A program made the position numbers and the translations under genes. A stretch of 64,000 nt of DNA from Marinoscillum sp040222955 (lineage in GTDB: Bacteria > Bacteroidota > Bacteroidia > Cytophagales > Cyclobacteriaceae). Position 1 is the stretch's first letter; each line of letters starts with the position of its first letter. The stretch covers positions 1 through 64,000 of the forward strand of contig NZ_JAVKCA010000007.1 in the NCBI RefSeq assembly GCF_040222955.1, read 5' to 3'. The notes beneath the pieces were generated by a model. That model saw only the letters and a program-made list of their open reading frames with translations. It was not told the DNA's origin and searched no databases. Below are positions 26,012 to 34,099 of the stretch, one piece after another.

Positions 26012-26895
26012 AGGGTTCTGAGCTTAGATAGTTCGTGGAATAGATCCTTTTCCTGGTCGGTGAGCTTGGTGGGCAGCACCACACGGAAGGTTACATAGAG
26101 GTCTCCAAATTGACCTTCCTTCTTGTACATGGGAAAGCCCTTTCCTTTGAGTTTCACTCTGGTGCCATTTTGGGTTTCAGGTTTCACCTTTAGTTTGGCT
26201 TTACCATCGAAGGTATCTATAGTCACCTCCCCACCCAGCAGGGCCTCATACAAACTGAGATCTACGGTGGTATGCAGGTTGTTTCCATCCTGCTTGAACA
26301 CTGTGTGATTGGAAATGGAAAAGCGCAAGAACAGGTCTCCCTTGGGGCCACCATTTACTCCAGGCCCGCCCTGCCCTTTGATTTTAATCACCTGGCCGTC
26401 TTTTACACCAGCAGGGATCGTCAGGCGGATGTTTTTGCCATCTACGGTAAGGGTACGCTTATGCGTCACATAAATGTCCCGAATATCCAGTTGCAGTTCG
26501 GCATTGTAGTCTGGTCCTTTAAACTTCACCTGCCGCCCCTGAGAGTGCCCGCTAAACCCACCGCCAAACATGGATTCGAAGAAATCGGAATAGTCACTTT
26601 CTGAAAAATTCTCCGATCCGTGTGATTGACTGCTGGCCCGCGACTGCCGGTTTCTTTCAAACTCTTCGGCATGTTTCCAATCTTTTCCATACTTATCGTA
26701 TTTCTCCCGGTTGGTAGCATCACTCAGTACAGCATTGGCTTCATTGATTTCCTTAAACTTCTGCTCAGCATCCTTATCGTTGGGGTTCAGGTCTGGATGA
26801 TACTTACGTGCCAGCTTGCGATAGGCTTTCTTGATTGCTTCGCTCGTTGACTTTTTATCAATGCCAAGTACCGAATAATAGTCTATGAAATCCAT
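26008..26895 (-). CDS. cbpA: DnaJ-class co-chaperone CbpA
   Basis: A 295-residue co-chaperone of DnaK. The N-terminal J domain (about 4-70) has the HPD triad in KYHPDLNPND near residues 32-34. A Gly/Ser-rich linker follows (about 75-115) and then two DnaJ C-terminal substrate-binding beta domains (about 120-290). There is no zinc-finger region, which separates CbpA from DnaJ. It lies one base after the osmC-like gene and overlaps cbpM, giving an osmC-cbpA-cbpM operon. Confidence 0.94.
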   Translation of the reverse strand: MDFIDYYSVLGIDKKSTSEAIKKAYRKLARKYHPDLNPNDKDAEQKFKEINEANAVLSDATNREKYDKYGKDWKHAEEFERNRQSRASSQSHGSENFSESDYSDFFESMFGGGFSGHSQGRQVKFKGPDYNAELQLDIRDIYVTHKRTLTVDGKNIRLTIPAGVKDGQVIKIKGQGGPGVNGGPKGDLFLRFSISNHTVFKQDGNNLHTTVDLSLYEALLGGEVTIDTFDGKAKLKVKPETQNGTRVKLKGKGFPMYKKEGQFGDLYVTFRVVLPTKLTDQEKDLFHELSKLRTL

Positions 26896-26896
26896 G

Positions 26897-27370
26897 TTAT
26901 TTCAATACATCCGTTACTTCCGCAGTTTCCAGCACTTCAATGTTGGAGATCATGGTCACCTGTGTTTTGATGGAATTGGAGATGAGGCAGGCCCGTTCCG
27001 ATTTTTGGAGTACCCGCTCTGTATGGTCCCGATCCTTTTCATGATAGATGGTGACTCTGGGCTCCAGGGTGATTTCCGTCATCAAAAACTTGCCTTCCAC
27101 TTGCTCCAACTTGCCTTTTGACTTACAGCTGAAGCGGGCAAATTCCAACCTGGAGTTTTCTGCCACTGCCAGGAAGGTAGTCATCAGACAGCTATTGACA
27201 GCAGCCGTATACAAATGCTCCGGAGACCATATGTCAGGCATGCCTTTTGGAAAATCCGGTGGGGTGGCCACTTCTATATAGTTGGCACCATTTTCAAGTT
27301 CGGGAGAGCACATCACTCCTTTTCGTGCTTCACTCCAGCTAATGTCAACTTGATAATATTGAGGTTCCAT
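26897..27370 (-). CDS. OsmC/Ohr family protein
   Basis: A 157-residue OsmC-fold thiol peroxidase candidate. The two redox cysteines expected for the family are in AAVNSCLMTTFL and RACLISNSIK. OsmC and Ohr reduce organic hydroperoxides, usually with lipoyl or thioredoxin-type partners. This member has the shorter, variable form seen in the general OsmC group rather than a clear Ohr. It is the first gene of an operon with cbpA and cbpM. Confidence 0.88.
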   Translation of the reverse strand: MEPQYYQVDISWSEARKGVMCSPELENGANYIEVATPPDFPKGMPDIWSPEHLYTAAVNSCLMTTFLAVAENSRLEFARFSCKSKGKLEQVEGKFLMTEITLEPRVTIYHEKDRDHTERVLQKSERACLISNSIKTQVTMISNIEVLETAEVTDVLK

Positions 27371-27660
27371 AAGACGAATGATTTAGTTCTTTTACAAAGA
27401 CGAAAGTCCTGGAATTTGTTGACTCCTGAGCTGACATTAGTCATGGTACGGCGGGATATTGGTCAGGGTGTAGAGGTCAATCAGGTCCACCACCTTTAGG
27501 ATGTAGGATTTTTAAGGAAAATGCACGTCAAAATGGGTGGGGTAATTGAGGATTTTGGGTGTGAAAATTGACCAAAGGGAGATTTAGTAACTCTTCCAGG
27601 CCACTCCACTTTCACTCACCCTGCTACTACAGCCCATAAACAGATCACCCATCCTTCCCC
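27371..27660. other. Gene-free spacer
   Basis: This spacer lies upstream of the osmC operon and before the tandem-repeat frame. Nothing recognisable is seen apart from AT-rich sequence that should hold the osmC-operon promoter. Confidence 0.35.
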
Positions 27661-27849
27661 ATGAACAGAATCCTATCGATGAATCCAAAAAAGACCGCCA
27701 CCTTTTCTGAAAAGATGGCCATGTTTTTCAAAAAGATCGCCATCTTTTTCAGAAAGACCGCCATGTTTTTCAAAAAGACCGCCATCTTTTTTCAGGAGAT
27801 GGCGGAACCTCATTTTTCACTCGGTGCGCTCTTGTATCCACCCCAATAA
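27661..27849 (+). CDS. Small repeat protein, 7-residue repeats (doubtful gene)
   Basis: A 62-codon frame built on five consecutive 21-bp repeats, giving units such as KKIAIFF, RKTAMFF and KKTAIFF. Each unit has two or more charged residues, a central alanine and two phenylalanines, so the product would be an amphipathic cationic helix. There is no signal peptide. Whether it is translated is uncertain: the ATG at 27661 lacks a clear ribosome site. The repeat itself is certain. Confidence 0.35.
   Translation: MNRILSMNPKKTATFSEKMAMFFKKIAIFFRKTAMFFKKTAIFFQEMAEPHFSLGALLYPPQ
27688..27792. repeat. Tandem repeat, five 21-bp units
   Basis: Five head-to-tail units of 21 bp (27688, 27709, 27730, 27751, 27772) follow the pattern AAAAAGACCGCCATGTTTTTC with a few substitutions; a sixth, diverged unit follows. 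The period is a multiple of three and the frame stays open. Within and between units AAAAGATGGC and GCCATCTTTT are inverted, so the strand can also fold into hairpins. Confidence 0.85.
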
Positions 27850-28148
27850 TTGGAGTTTATCCTTTACCGAAATATAGGCGAATACATCAATTTAGGATCA
27901 CTTCATGCCAGGACTCAGCCAATCGGGATTGTCGTACGCTTCAGCAGGCTAAGACTGACAATGCCGGGATGAGCATGACCATGTCTGAAAGCAACGCTTG
28001 GAGCCTCCGGCCACTCCTTTGAGTTAACTCATCTAAATTAGAAATGAACTAACAACAAACATATGTAGCGGTGAGTCTTGTCAGTGTAAATGACCGCTAT
28101 ATAAGCCTCCTTTGTAGACAACAAATAGCATTTAAAATAAGCCTCATT
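27850..28148. other. Gene-free leader of the peroxiredoxin gene
   Basis: A 299-base spacer. Near 27,930-27,965 it has TTCAGCAGGCTAAGACTGACA, possibly a worn copy of the dispersed element at 72-133. No gene is seen. Confidence 0.35.
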
Positions 28149-28859
28149 ATGGAAGCAATAGAAGAACAAGCAGTGGCCATGCCACGCATCGGAGATCAGG
28201 CTCCGGAATTTACCGCTATCACTACACAGGGTGAGATTCATTTCCCTGCGGATTACGAAGGCAAATGGATCATTCTTTTCAGCCATCCGGCTGACTTTAC
28301 ACCTGTATGTACCTCAGAATTCATGACGTTTGCCAAGAGAGAGTCGGAGTTCTCGGCCCTCAACTGTCAGCTCGTGGGTTTATCTATCGATGGTCTATAT
28401 AGCCACATTGCCTGGCTGCGCACCATCAAAGACAAGATCGAGTATAGGGGTATGAAAAACATTGAGGTGACCTTTCCATTGATCGAAGACATCAGCATGG
28501 AAGTGGCCAAAAAATACGGCATGATACAACCCGGAGAAAGCACGACCAAAGCGGTTCGGGCGGTCTTTTTCATAGATCCAAAGGGCACCATTCGAGCCAT
28601 TATCTACTATCCCCTTTCTACGGGTAGAAACTTCGACGAACTGAAAAGGGCGCTTATCGCCATGCAAACCGCCGATGCCTATGCCATCGCTACGCCTGCG
28701 GACTGGCAGCCTGGAGATGACGTGATCGTGCCTACGGCTGGTTCCTGTGGCGTAGCCAAAGACAGAATGGAAACTAAGGACGCCGATGTGACCTGCCTCG
28801 ATTGGTTCTTCTGTACCAAAAAGCTATCATTGGATCAGGTAAACAATCCACCGAACTAA
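28149..28859 (+). CDS. Peroxiredoxin (Prx6-type, archaeal-like C-terminal cysteines)
   Basis: A 236-residue peroxidase that reduces hydrogen peroxide and organic peroxides. The peroxidatic cysteine is about C54 in HPADFTPVCTSEF. The C-terminal extension carries further cysteines in CLDWFFC (C-x5-C), as in the archaeal ApTPx group where they take part in the disulfide relay, plus a Cys in AGSCGVA. I start at the ATG at 28149, where the known N-terminus (MPRIGDQAPEF) follows shortly; an upstream in-frame start adds unrelated residues. It lies alone with a long leader. Confidence 0.92.
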   Translation: MEAIEEQAVAMPRIGDQAPEFTAITTQGEIHFPADYEGKWIILFSHPADFTPVCTSEFMTFAKRESEFSALNCQLVGLSIDGLYSHIAWLRTIKDKIEYRGMKNIEVTFPLIEDISMEVAKKYGMIQPGESTTKAVRAVFFIDPKGTIRAIIYYPLSTGRNFDELKRALIAMQTADAYAIATPADWQPGDDVIVPTAGSCGVAKDRMETKDADVTCLDWFFCTKKLSLDQVNNPPN

Positions 28860-28969
28860 AGTAACATGGTTGAATAATGAAGGGAATGGCCAGGCAAACC
28901 GGGAAGTGCAGGTTCGCGGCCTATTCCCTTCTTCTCTTATTTTTCAAACAAACACTATTCAATAGTCAC

Positions 28970-29443
28970 ATGAAAACTTTCATTCAATCAGTCCTCTTCA
29001 TCACCTTCTATGCCTTTGCCCTCGTGGGTTTCGCACAGAAAGGTGCCGGAGACGCACAAGGCGTAAGTAGCCAGGGACTGAACCCCGAACTCCTGGAAAT
29101 GGAGGGCACCATAGAGCGGATAGCATCCGGTCCATGCAAGTATACCACTGGAAGGGCTGCTGCAGGCACACACTTGTTTGTGAAAACACAGGAAACCCTG
29201 GTCAATGTACACTTGGGCCCTTCTGATAAGGTGTTTCCTTTATTCACTGCCACAGAAGGCGACCGCATTGCCATGACGCTATTCCGAACCGACAAACTGC
29301 CGCCGGACGAATACATTGCCAAAGAAGTGAGCATCAATGGAAAAACTACTGTGCTGAGAGATGGGTCCCTCAAACCCATGTGGGCAGGTAAACACAAGGA
29401 AAAGTGGAGAAAGGGTAAGCAGCCCGCTCCAAAACAGGAATGA
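28970..29443 (+). CDS. Small secreted hypothetical protein
   Basis: A 157-residue protein with a signal peptide (FYAFALVGFAQ, cut near AQK). The mature part has a beta-strand-rich domain beginning EMEGTIERIASGPCKYTTGR, with one cysteine, and a Lys/Trp-rich tail (AGKHKEKWRKGKQ). It is predicted to be periplasmic or exported. The ATG at 28970 is preferred because it precedes the signal peptide. I do not recognise the family. It heads a run of small genes with the DUF2892 and HMA-domain proteins, which suggests metal or sulfur handling but does not prove it. Confidence 0.65.
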   Translation: MKTFIQSVLFITFYAFALVGFAQKGAGDAQGVSSQGLNPELLEMEGTIERIASGPCKYTTGRAAAGTHLFVKTQETLVNVHLGPSDKVFPLFTATEGDRIAMTLFRTDKLPPDEYIAKEVSINGKTTVLRDGSLKPMWAGKHKEKWRKGKQPAPKQE

Positions 29444-29471
29444 ATTAACTCAAAACATAAATGATACGACC

Positions 29472-29711
29472 ATGAAAAAGAATATGGGAATAACAGATCG
29501 AAATATCAGAATACTACTGGCAGTGAGTGTCGCTGTCCTTTACTATCTGAATGTCATCACAGGTGCTTTGGCGCTGGTATTGGTACTGGTGATAGGTATA
29601 CTACTCACCACCAGCTTATTTCGGGTATGCCCGCTTTACCTGCCATTTGGGTACAATACCCTCAAGAAAACAAAGAAGTCAAAAACAAAGCATGAGGTGC
29701 ACCCAACCTGA
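29472..29711 (+). CDS. DUF2892 family membrane protein
   Basis: A 79-residue protein with two membrane helices (about 14-32 and 35-55, GALALVLVLVIGILLTTSLF) and the motif CPLYLPFG. It matches the DUF2892 (YgaP-tail-like) family, small inner membrane proteins often fused or adjacent to rhodanese and heavy-metal genes. The function is unknown. The ATG at 29472 was chosen as the start of the typical MGITDRNIR segment. It follows the secreted protein by 28 bases and precedes the metal-binding protein. Confidence 0.8.
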   Translation: MKKNMGITDRNIRILLAVSVAVLYYLNVITGALALVLVLVIGILLTTSLFRVCPLYLPFGYNTLKKTKKSKTKHEVHPT

Positions 29712-29810
29712 TAGGCCGGAGTGCAGGTAATTTGAAGAGCGACTCAGTGCGGTTTAAATGAAAATTCAAAATCAATTGAACCCATTTGACCATCAAACAC
29801 TTTCCTATAC

Positions 29811-30089
29811 ATGAAACAAGAGAGAATAGTGATCGCCAATTTGAAATGCAGTGGCTGTGCAACGACCATTCAAAACAAACTTTTGGCAATGGCCGGTGTA
29901 ACCAGTGTGTCCATTGATCAGGAAGAGGACTCTGTGCTGATTCATAACGATGGCACTGCCAGTCGGGATGACTTCACCAGCGCACTGCATGCGCTGGGCT
30001 ATCCGGAAGCTACAGAAGAAAATGGGTTACTGCTCCAGGTGAAAAGCTACGCCAGCTGTATGGTTGGGAGGATGAAAAACACGTTTTGA
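29811..30089 (+). CDS. HMA-domain protein (metal chaperone-like)
   Basis: A 92-residue ferredoxin-like metal-binding protein. The heavy-metal-associated domain has the CxxC pair C13 and C16 (LKCSGCATTIQNKL), which in homologues holds Cu(I) or Zn. The C-terminal part adds about 20 residues with one further cysteine (YASCMVGRM), which is unusual for a simple copper chaperone. No P-type ATPase lies in the window, so its partner is elsewhere. Confidence 0.85.
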   Translation: MKQERIVIANLKCSGCATTIQNKLLAMAGVTSVSIDQEEDSVLIHNDGTASRDDFTSALHALGYPEATEENGLLLQVKSYASCMVGRMKNTF

Positions 30090-30219
30090 CAGGTGTATTT
30101 GCAAAGAACGAGTAAGATCTTTTTGTCAGCGTAGGTCCATACGGACTCCTGCAATGCGAATACTGATGCCATGCAGGAGCAACTTTAAGGCTAAATAAGG
30201 TAATCTTCCAGGTGCCCTA

Positions 30220-30471
30220 CTACCCAATCCTGGACTCTGAGTACAGGTTATAGGCCGCCACGAGGGATTCCCGGCCCGTAGATTCCTGATACCGCTGGTA
30301 GTCCTGCATTTGCTCACGGCGCTCGGCGTACACCGGCAGATATGCAGCCTCAAAAGCATCCCAAACGACCAGTAAGAAGGCATAGCCGATTTTACTCTGG
30401 CGGCCATTCTCCAGCCACTGATCAAAAACTTCCTCATCCAGAGGTTTTGGGAAATCCGAACCATCAAACAT
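30220..30471 (-). CDS. Hypothetical 83-residue protein
   Basis: An acidic, helical small protein with the order MFDGSDFPKPLDEE, a W-rich middle (GYAFLLVVWDAFEAAYLPVY) and a C-terminal QESTGRESLVAAYNLY segment. It has no signal peptide or known motif. The composition is protein-like and the frame is better than the overlapping longer frame at 30126-30506. The function is unknown; it lies between the HMA gene and the Kef operon. Confidence 0.6.
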   Translation of the reverse strand: MFDGSDFPKPLDEEVFDQWLENGRQSKIGYAFLLVVWDAFEAAYLPVYAERREQMQDYQRYQESTGRESLVAAYNLYSESRIG

Positions 30472-30699
30472 ATTGAAAAGGGATAATCGCTAAAACAAAG
30501 CCGCAAGTTAGGGAGATCTGTGCCTTCAGCACGGCAAAAGACTCATTTTATCCCTCACCTTACCCACACTCAGTAAAAGGAAAATCTTGACTGGCGGTTT
30601 ATGACGGTTTTAAAAGCACCCGTTGGTGGGTAGTCAAAATTGAGATTGAACAGTTATTATTGTAACTGGTCAGGTTTCAGCCAAACAATCATCAGGATT

Positions 30700-31299
30700 A
30701 TGTCTAAAATACTCGTCTTGTTTGCCCACCCCAAATTTGAAAGATCCAGAGTGAATAAATTACTGGTGGAGAAAGTAAGGAAGCGGCCGGGAGTCACTTT
30801 CCATGACCTGTATGAGCACTATCCTGATTTTAACATCGATGTGGTGTTCGAAAAAAAACAATTGACGGAGCACGACATCATCATTTGGCATCATCCCTTT
30901 TATTGGTACAGCTGTCCGCCGCTGATGAAGCAATGGATCGATGTGGTACTGGAATTTAAGTGGGCCTATGGGCCGGAAGGGAACGCGCTCAAGGGCAAGC
31001 AGGCACTCAACGTCCTGACCATGGGCGGATCGAGGGAGGTCTATTGCGCTGAAGGCCGCAATAATTACACGGTCAATGAATTTTTAAGACCTTTTGAGCA
31101 GACCGCCAGGCTATGTGGAATGGATTACTTGCCGCCGTTTGCGGTCATGGGCACGCATCGCCTGTCTGATGAGGACCTGGTGAAGTACACCGCTCAGTAT
31201 GATGTCATGATATCCATGCTACAGCAAGGTGTGTCCCCTAAGCTGACGGGGAAATGTGACTATTTCAATGATATTCCCGAACTCAATAACTTAAGCTGA
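30700..31299 (+). CDS. KefF/KefG-like NAD(P)H quinone oxidoreductase
   Basis: A 199-residue flavodoxin-fold FMN enzyme. It begins KILVLFAHPKFERSR and has IWHHPFYWYSCPPLMKQWID, then TMGGSREVYCAEGRNNY, GMDYLPPF and the HRL region, as in KefF and KefG. It reduces quinones and, in E. coli, is required for full activity of the Kef K+ efflux channels. It sits directly before the Kef-type antiporter: its stop is 1 base before the next ATG. The start is placed at 30700, where the first strand begins. Confidence 0.88.
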   Translation: MSKILVLFAHPKFERSRVNKLLVEKVRKRPGVTFHDLYEHYPDFNIDVVFEKKQLTEHDIIIWHHPFYWYSCPPLMKQWIDVVLEFKWAYGPEGNALKGKQALNVLTMGGSREVYCAEGRNNYTVNEFLRPFEQTARLCGMDYLPPFAVMGTHRLSDEDLVKYTAQYDVMISMLQQGVSPKLTGKCDYFNDIPELNNLS

Positions 31300-31300
31300 T

Positions 31301-33178
31301 ATGAGTGGAAGTATTCTTTTTCAGGCAATTATCTTTCTGGCCGGAGCCATCATATGTGTTCCCATCGCCAAGCGCTTTGGCTTGAGTTCTGTGCTCGGGT
31401 ATCTATTGGCTGGCATCCTGATCGGCCCTTATGTACTGGGTTTTGTGGGTGAGGAAGGTGAAGATATTCTCCATTTTGCAGAATTTGGAGTGGTGATCAT
31501 GCTTTTCCTCATCGGTCTGGAGATTGAGCCAAGGAGTTTCTGGAAAATGCGAAAAACCATCGTGGGAATGGGTGGCTCTCAGGTGGCCATCACCCTGCTG
31601 CTGTTTTACCTGGCATTCCTTACCATGGGCTTTAGCTGGCAGGTATCCCTTGTGATTTCCATGGCGGTGGTGCTGTCTTCTACCGCCATAGTACTACAGA
31701 CCATCAAGGAAAAGGGGCTGATGGATACGTCGTTTGGCACTTCCGCTTTTTCTGTTCTGCTTTTTCAGGACATCATCGTCATCCCTATGCTGGCCATCAT
31801 TCCACTGCTCACCACCATGGCACCCGAAGCGGTCTCCGGCGGTCATGAGGGTGAGGCTCATACCTATATCCTCGAAGATCTGCCCCTGGGAGTTCAGACA
31901 TTGGCCGTGTTTCTTTCGGTGGTGCTGGTGGTGGTAGCCGGCCGGTATCTGATAGTGCCTGTGCTCAGACTCGTGGCCACTACCCGATTGCGGGAGTTAT
32001 TAACGGCCTCCGCTTTACTGATCGTTTTGGGCCTGGCCTTCACCATGGAGCTGGTAGGGTTAAGCCCTGCGCTTGGGGCCTTTCTGGGTGGTGTGGTGCT
32101 TGCCACCAGCGAGTTCAAACATGAACTGGAGAGTAACCTCGAGCCTTTCAAGGGGCTTCTTTTGGGACTGTTCTTCATGGCCGTGGGCGCTTCAATCAAT
32201 TTCATTGTGATTAGTGACAACCCCCTGATGATTAGCGGGTTGGTGTTTGGCGTAATCGTACTGAAGGCAATTATTTTGTTTGTGGTGGGTTCCTTTTTCA
32301 AAATGAAAATGGATCAGAAACTGCTCCTGAGCATTGGCCTGGCCCAGATTGGGGAATTTGCGTTTGTCTTACTCTCCTTTGCCTTTCAGCTGAATATCCT
32401 GGATCGTGTACAGCTGGACATGATGCTGGTGGTGACGGCCCTCTCGATGACTTTGGCCCCTATTCTGGGCATTATCAATGAGCGGCTAATCCTACCCAAA
32501 GTAGGTACCAGGCAGTCTGCACACAGAACCATGGATCACATAGCCAAATCTCAAAAAATAATCCTCATCGGGTTTGGGCACTTTGGCAGTACCATTGGTC
32601 GCTTTCTGAGGTCCTATGGCATAGAGGCTACCATACTGGATCACGACTCCAACCGGGTGGACGTCCTGAGAAAGATGGGATTTGAAGTATACTATGGAGA
32701 TGCCTCAAGGGTAGAGCTGCTGGAATCTGCCGGGATAGCAGACGCCGAGTTGCTGATTTGCGCCATCGATAACCCTGACACTAACATTAGCCTGGCCAGG
32801 GAGATCAGTGAAAAGTACCCGCACGTAAAGTTAATGATGCGTGCTAAAAACCGATCGGATGCTTCAGAACTACTCAATATGGGGATCTCAAATGTTTACA
32901 GAGAAACCCTCGAAACATCCGTAAGAGTGGCCAGCGATGTTCTTCATTACATGGGGTTCAGAAAGTACACTGTCCATCGGCAGGCACAGAATTTCATCAA
33001 ATACGATGAGGAAAGCCTCAGAAAACTGGCTGCCGAGCCGATCAACGACCAGTACGTATTCAAGGTAAAAGAGGAAATGGAGCAGCAGGAAAAACTACTG
33101 GAAGAAGATCTGAAACGAGGCATCGTGGACAATGACCATCAATGGGACAGCGCACGTATCAGAAAGGACACGAACTAG
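31301..33178 (+). CDS. Kef-type K+/H+ antiporter (CPA2 family)
   Basis: A 625-residue inner membrane transporter of the CPA2 family. Twelve to thirteen membrane helices fill residues about 1-390, including GLSSVLGYLLAGILIGP and EFGVVIMLFLIGLEIEP. A RCK/TrkA-N domain follows (about 415-535) with the NAD-binding loop ILIGFGHFGSTIGR, then a charged tail. In E. coli, KefC and KefB are held shut by glutathione and opened by electrophile adducts, acidifying the cell for protection. Glutathione is not standard in Bacteroidota, so the gating ligand here is open. It forms an operon with the KefF-like gene upstream. Confidence 0.92.
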   Translation: MSGSILFQAIIFLAGAIICVPIAKRFGLSSVLGYLLAGILIGPYVLGFVGEEGEDILHFAEFGVVIMLFLIGLEIEPRSFWKMRKTIVGMGGSQVAITLLLFYLAFLTMGFSWQVSLVISMAVVLSSTAIVLQTIKEKGLMDTSFGTSAFSVLLFQDIIVIPMLAIIPLLTTMAPEAVSGGHEGEAHTYILEDLPLGVQTLAVFLSVVLVVVAGRYLIVPVLRLVATTRLRELLTASALLIVLGLAFTMELVGLSPALGAFLGGVVLATSEFKHELESNLEPFKGLLLGLFFMAVGASINFIVISDNPLMISGLVFGVIVLKAIILFVVGSFFKMKMDQKLLLSIGLAQIGEFAFVLLSFAFQLNILDRVQLDMMLVVTALSMTLAPILGIINERLILPKVGTRQSAHRTMDHIAKSQKIILIGFGHFGSTIGRFLRSYGIEATILDHDSNRVDVLRKMGFEVYYGDASRVELLESAGIADAELLICAIDNPDTNISLAREISEKYPHVKLMMRAKNRSDASELLNMGISNVYRETLETSVRVASDVLHYMGFRKYTVHRQAQNFIKYDEESLRKLAAEPINDQYVFKVKEEMEQQEKLLEEDLKRGIVDNDHQWDSARIRKDTN

Positions 33179-33184
33179 ACTACT

Positions 33185-33976
33185 TCAAAATAGTTTAGTA
33201 GCAAAGGTGTCTATCACCTCAATGACAATGAGGATGATGATGATCCACTCCAGCCGACTGCTTTCCCTATGGTGGTTATAGGACATATAGACGGTGAGAT
33301 TATCTTCCACGATCTTCAGGGTATTGTCAATCTCTCTGTAGCGCGGCACCAGCTCGAAGTGACGTACCAGTGTATCATGTAGCCTGTCAAGGTATTCATT
33401 GTCCCAGGCCACATCCGGACTGTCCAGAATGTAGAGGTTTTCAGCAATGGTATTCTTAGTGTTCAGGGTTTTGCCAATAAAACTCATGGCTTTTTTCTGG
33501 CCCAGTTTCACTTTGCCATAGACCTGCATGTCCTGTGTGTAGGCCTTTATTTCACCAAGTATCGACTGACTCAGCCCATTGAAATGATCAAGGGCTACGG
33601 ATTGTGCCAGGTGCATCATGATCATTTTGTTTACAGAATGATTAAAAGTACCGAGCGTTAAGGTTTCAAAACTCAAGGCAATTTCATCCTCTGTCTCACC
33701 CAATAAAACCTCCAGATCATCAGTGGTTACATGGCTTTTGGGACGAACAGCGGACGTCTCCAGCGACTTCAGATATTCCCGAATTTCGTCGGGTGTCATT
33801 CCTGTAAACACCACAGCACCGTAACTGACGATGTAGACATATCGTGTCACGTCAATCTGGTAATACAACTCGAGGGTGCTTTTGGTGATCAAATGCTCAG
33901 GGTGAAGTAACCGATGGTTGGCTACATCTATCCTGTCAGCAATGTGGTAAGCGGTGTAGAGTATTTTATCGTTCAT
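33185..33976 (-). CDS. RMD1/YagE (DUF155) family protein
   Basis: A 263-residue protein of the RMD1/YagE family, linked in eukaryotes to mitochondrial meiotic nuclear division and translation, with unknown role in bacteria. It has a typical N-terminal alpha/beta region, a long helical region with ENLYILDSPDVAWDN and VPRYREIDNTLKIVEDN, and a C-terminal hydrophobic helix (about 240-258, LEWIIIILIVIEVIDTFA) that anchors it in the membrane. I start at the ATG at 33976; an upstream ATG at 34021 would add 15 residues. Its 3' end faces the antiporter gene, 6 bases apart. Confidence 0.87.
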   Translation of the reverse strand: MNDKILYTAYHIADRIDVANHRLLHPEHLITKSTLELYYQIDVTRYVYIVSYGAVVFTGMTPDEIREYLKSLETSAVRPKSHVTTDDLEVLLGETEDEIALSFETLTLGTFNHSVNKMIMMHLAQSVALDHFNGLSQSILGEIKAYTQDMQVYGKVKLGQKKAMSFIGKTLNTKNTIAENLYILDSPDVAWDNEYLDRLHDTLVRHFELVPRYREIDNTLKIVEDNLTVYMSYNHHRESSRLEWIIIILIVIEVIDTFATKLF

Positions 33977-34099
33977 TTTGAGGATCAGTTTAACCCTTAA
34001 ACGGTAAATCAAAACAAACAATCAGCACACGTTTAAAATATTTTTATGACTAACAGATAACACCTTATCTCCTTGGAATGTCCCATTCTACCTCACCCA

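Noticed and set aside
27688..27792. Possible CRISPR array at the 21-bp repeat
   Set aside because: Units are directly adjacent with no spacers, and no cas genes are present.
30126..30506. 126-codon frame overlapping the 83-residue gene
   Set aside because: It has irregular composition with many Arg and no motif; the shorter frame at 30220-30471 is the better choice.
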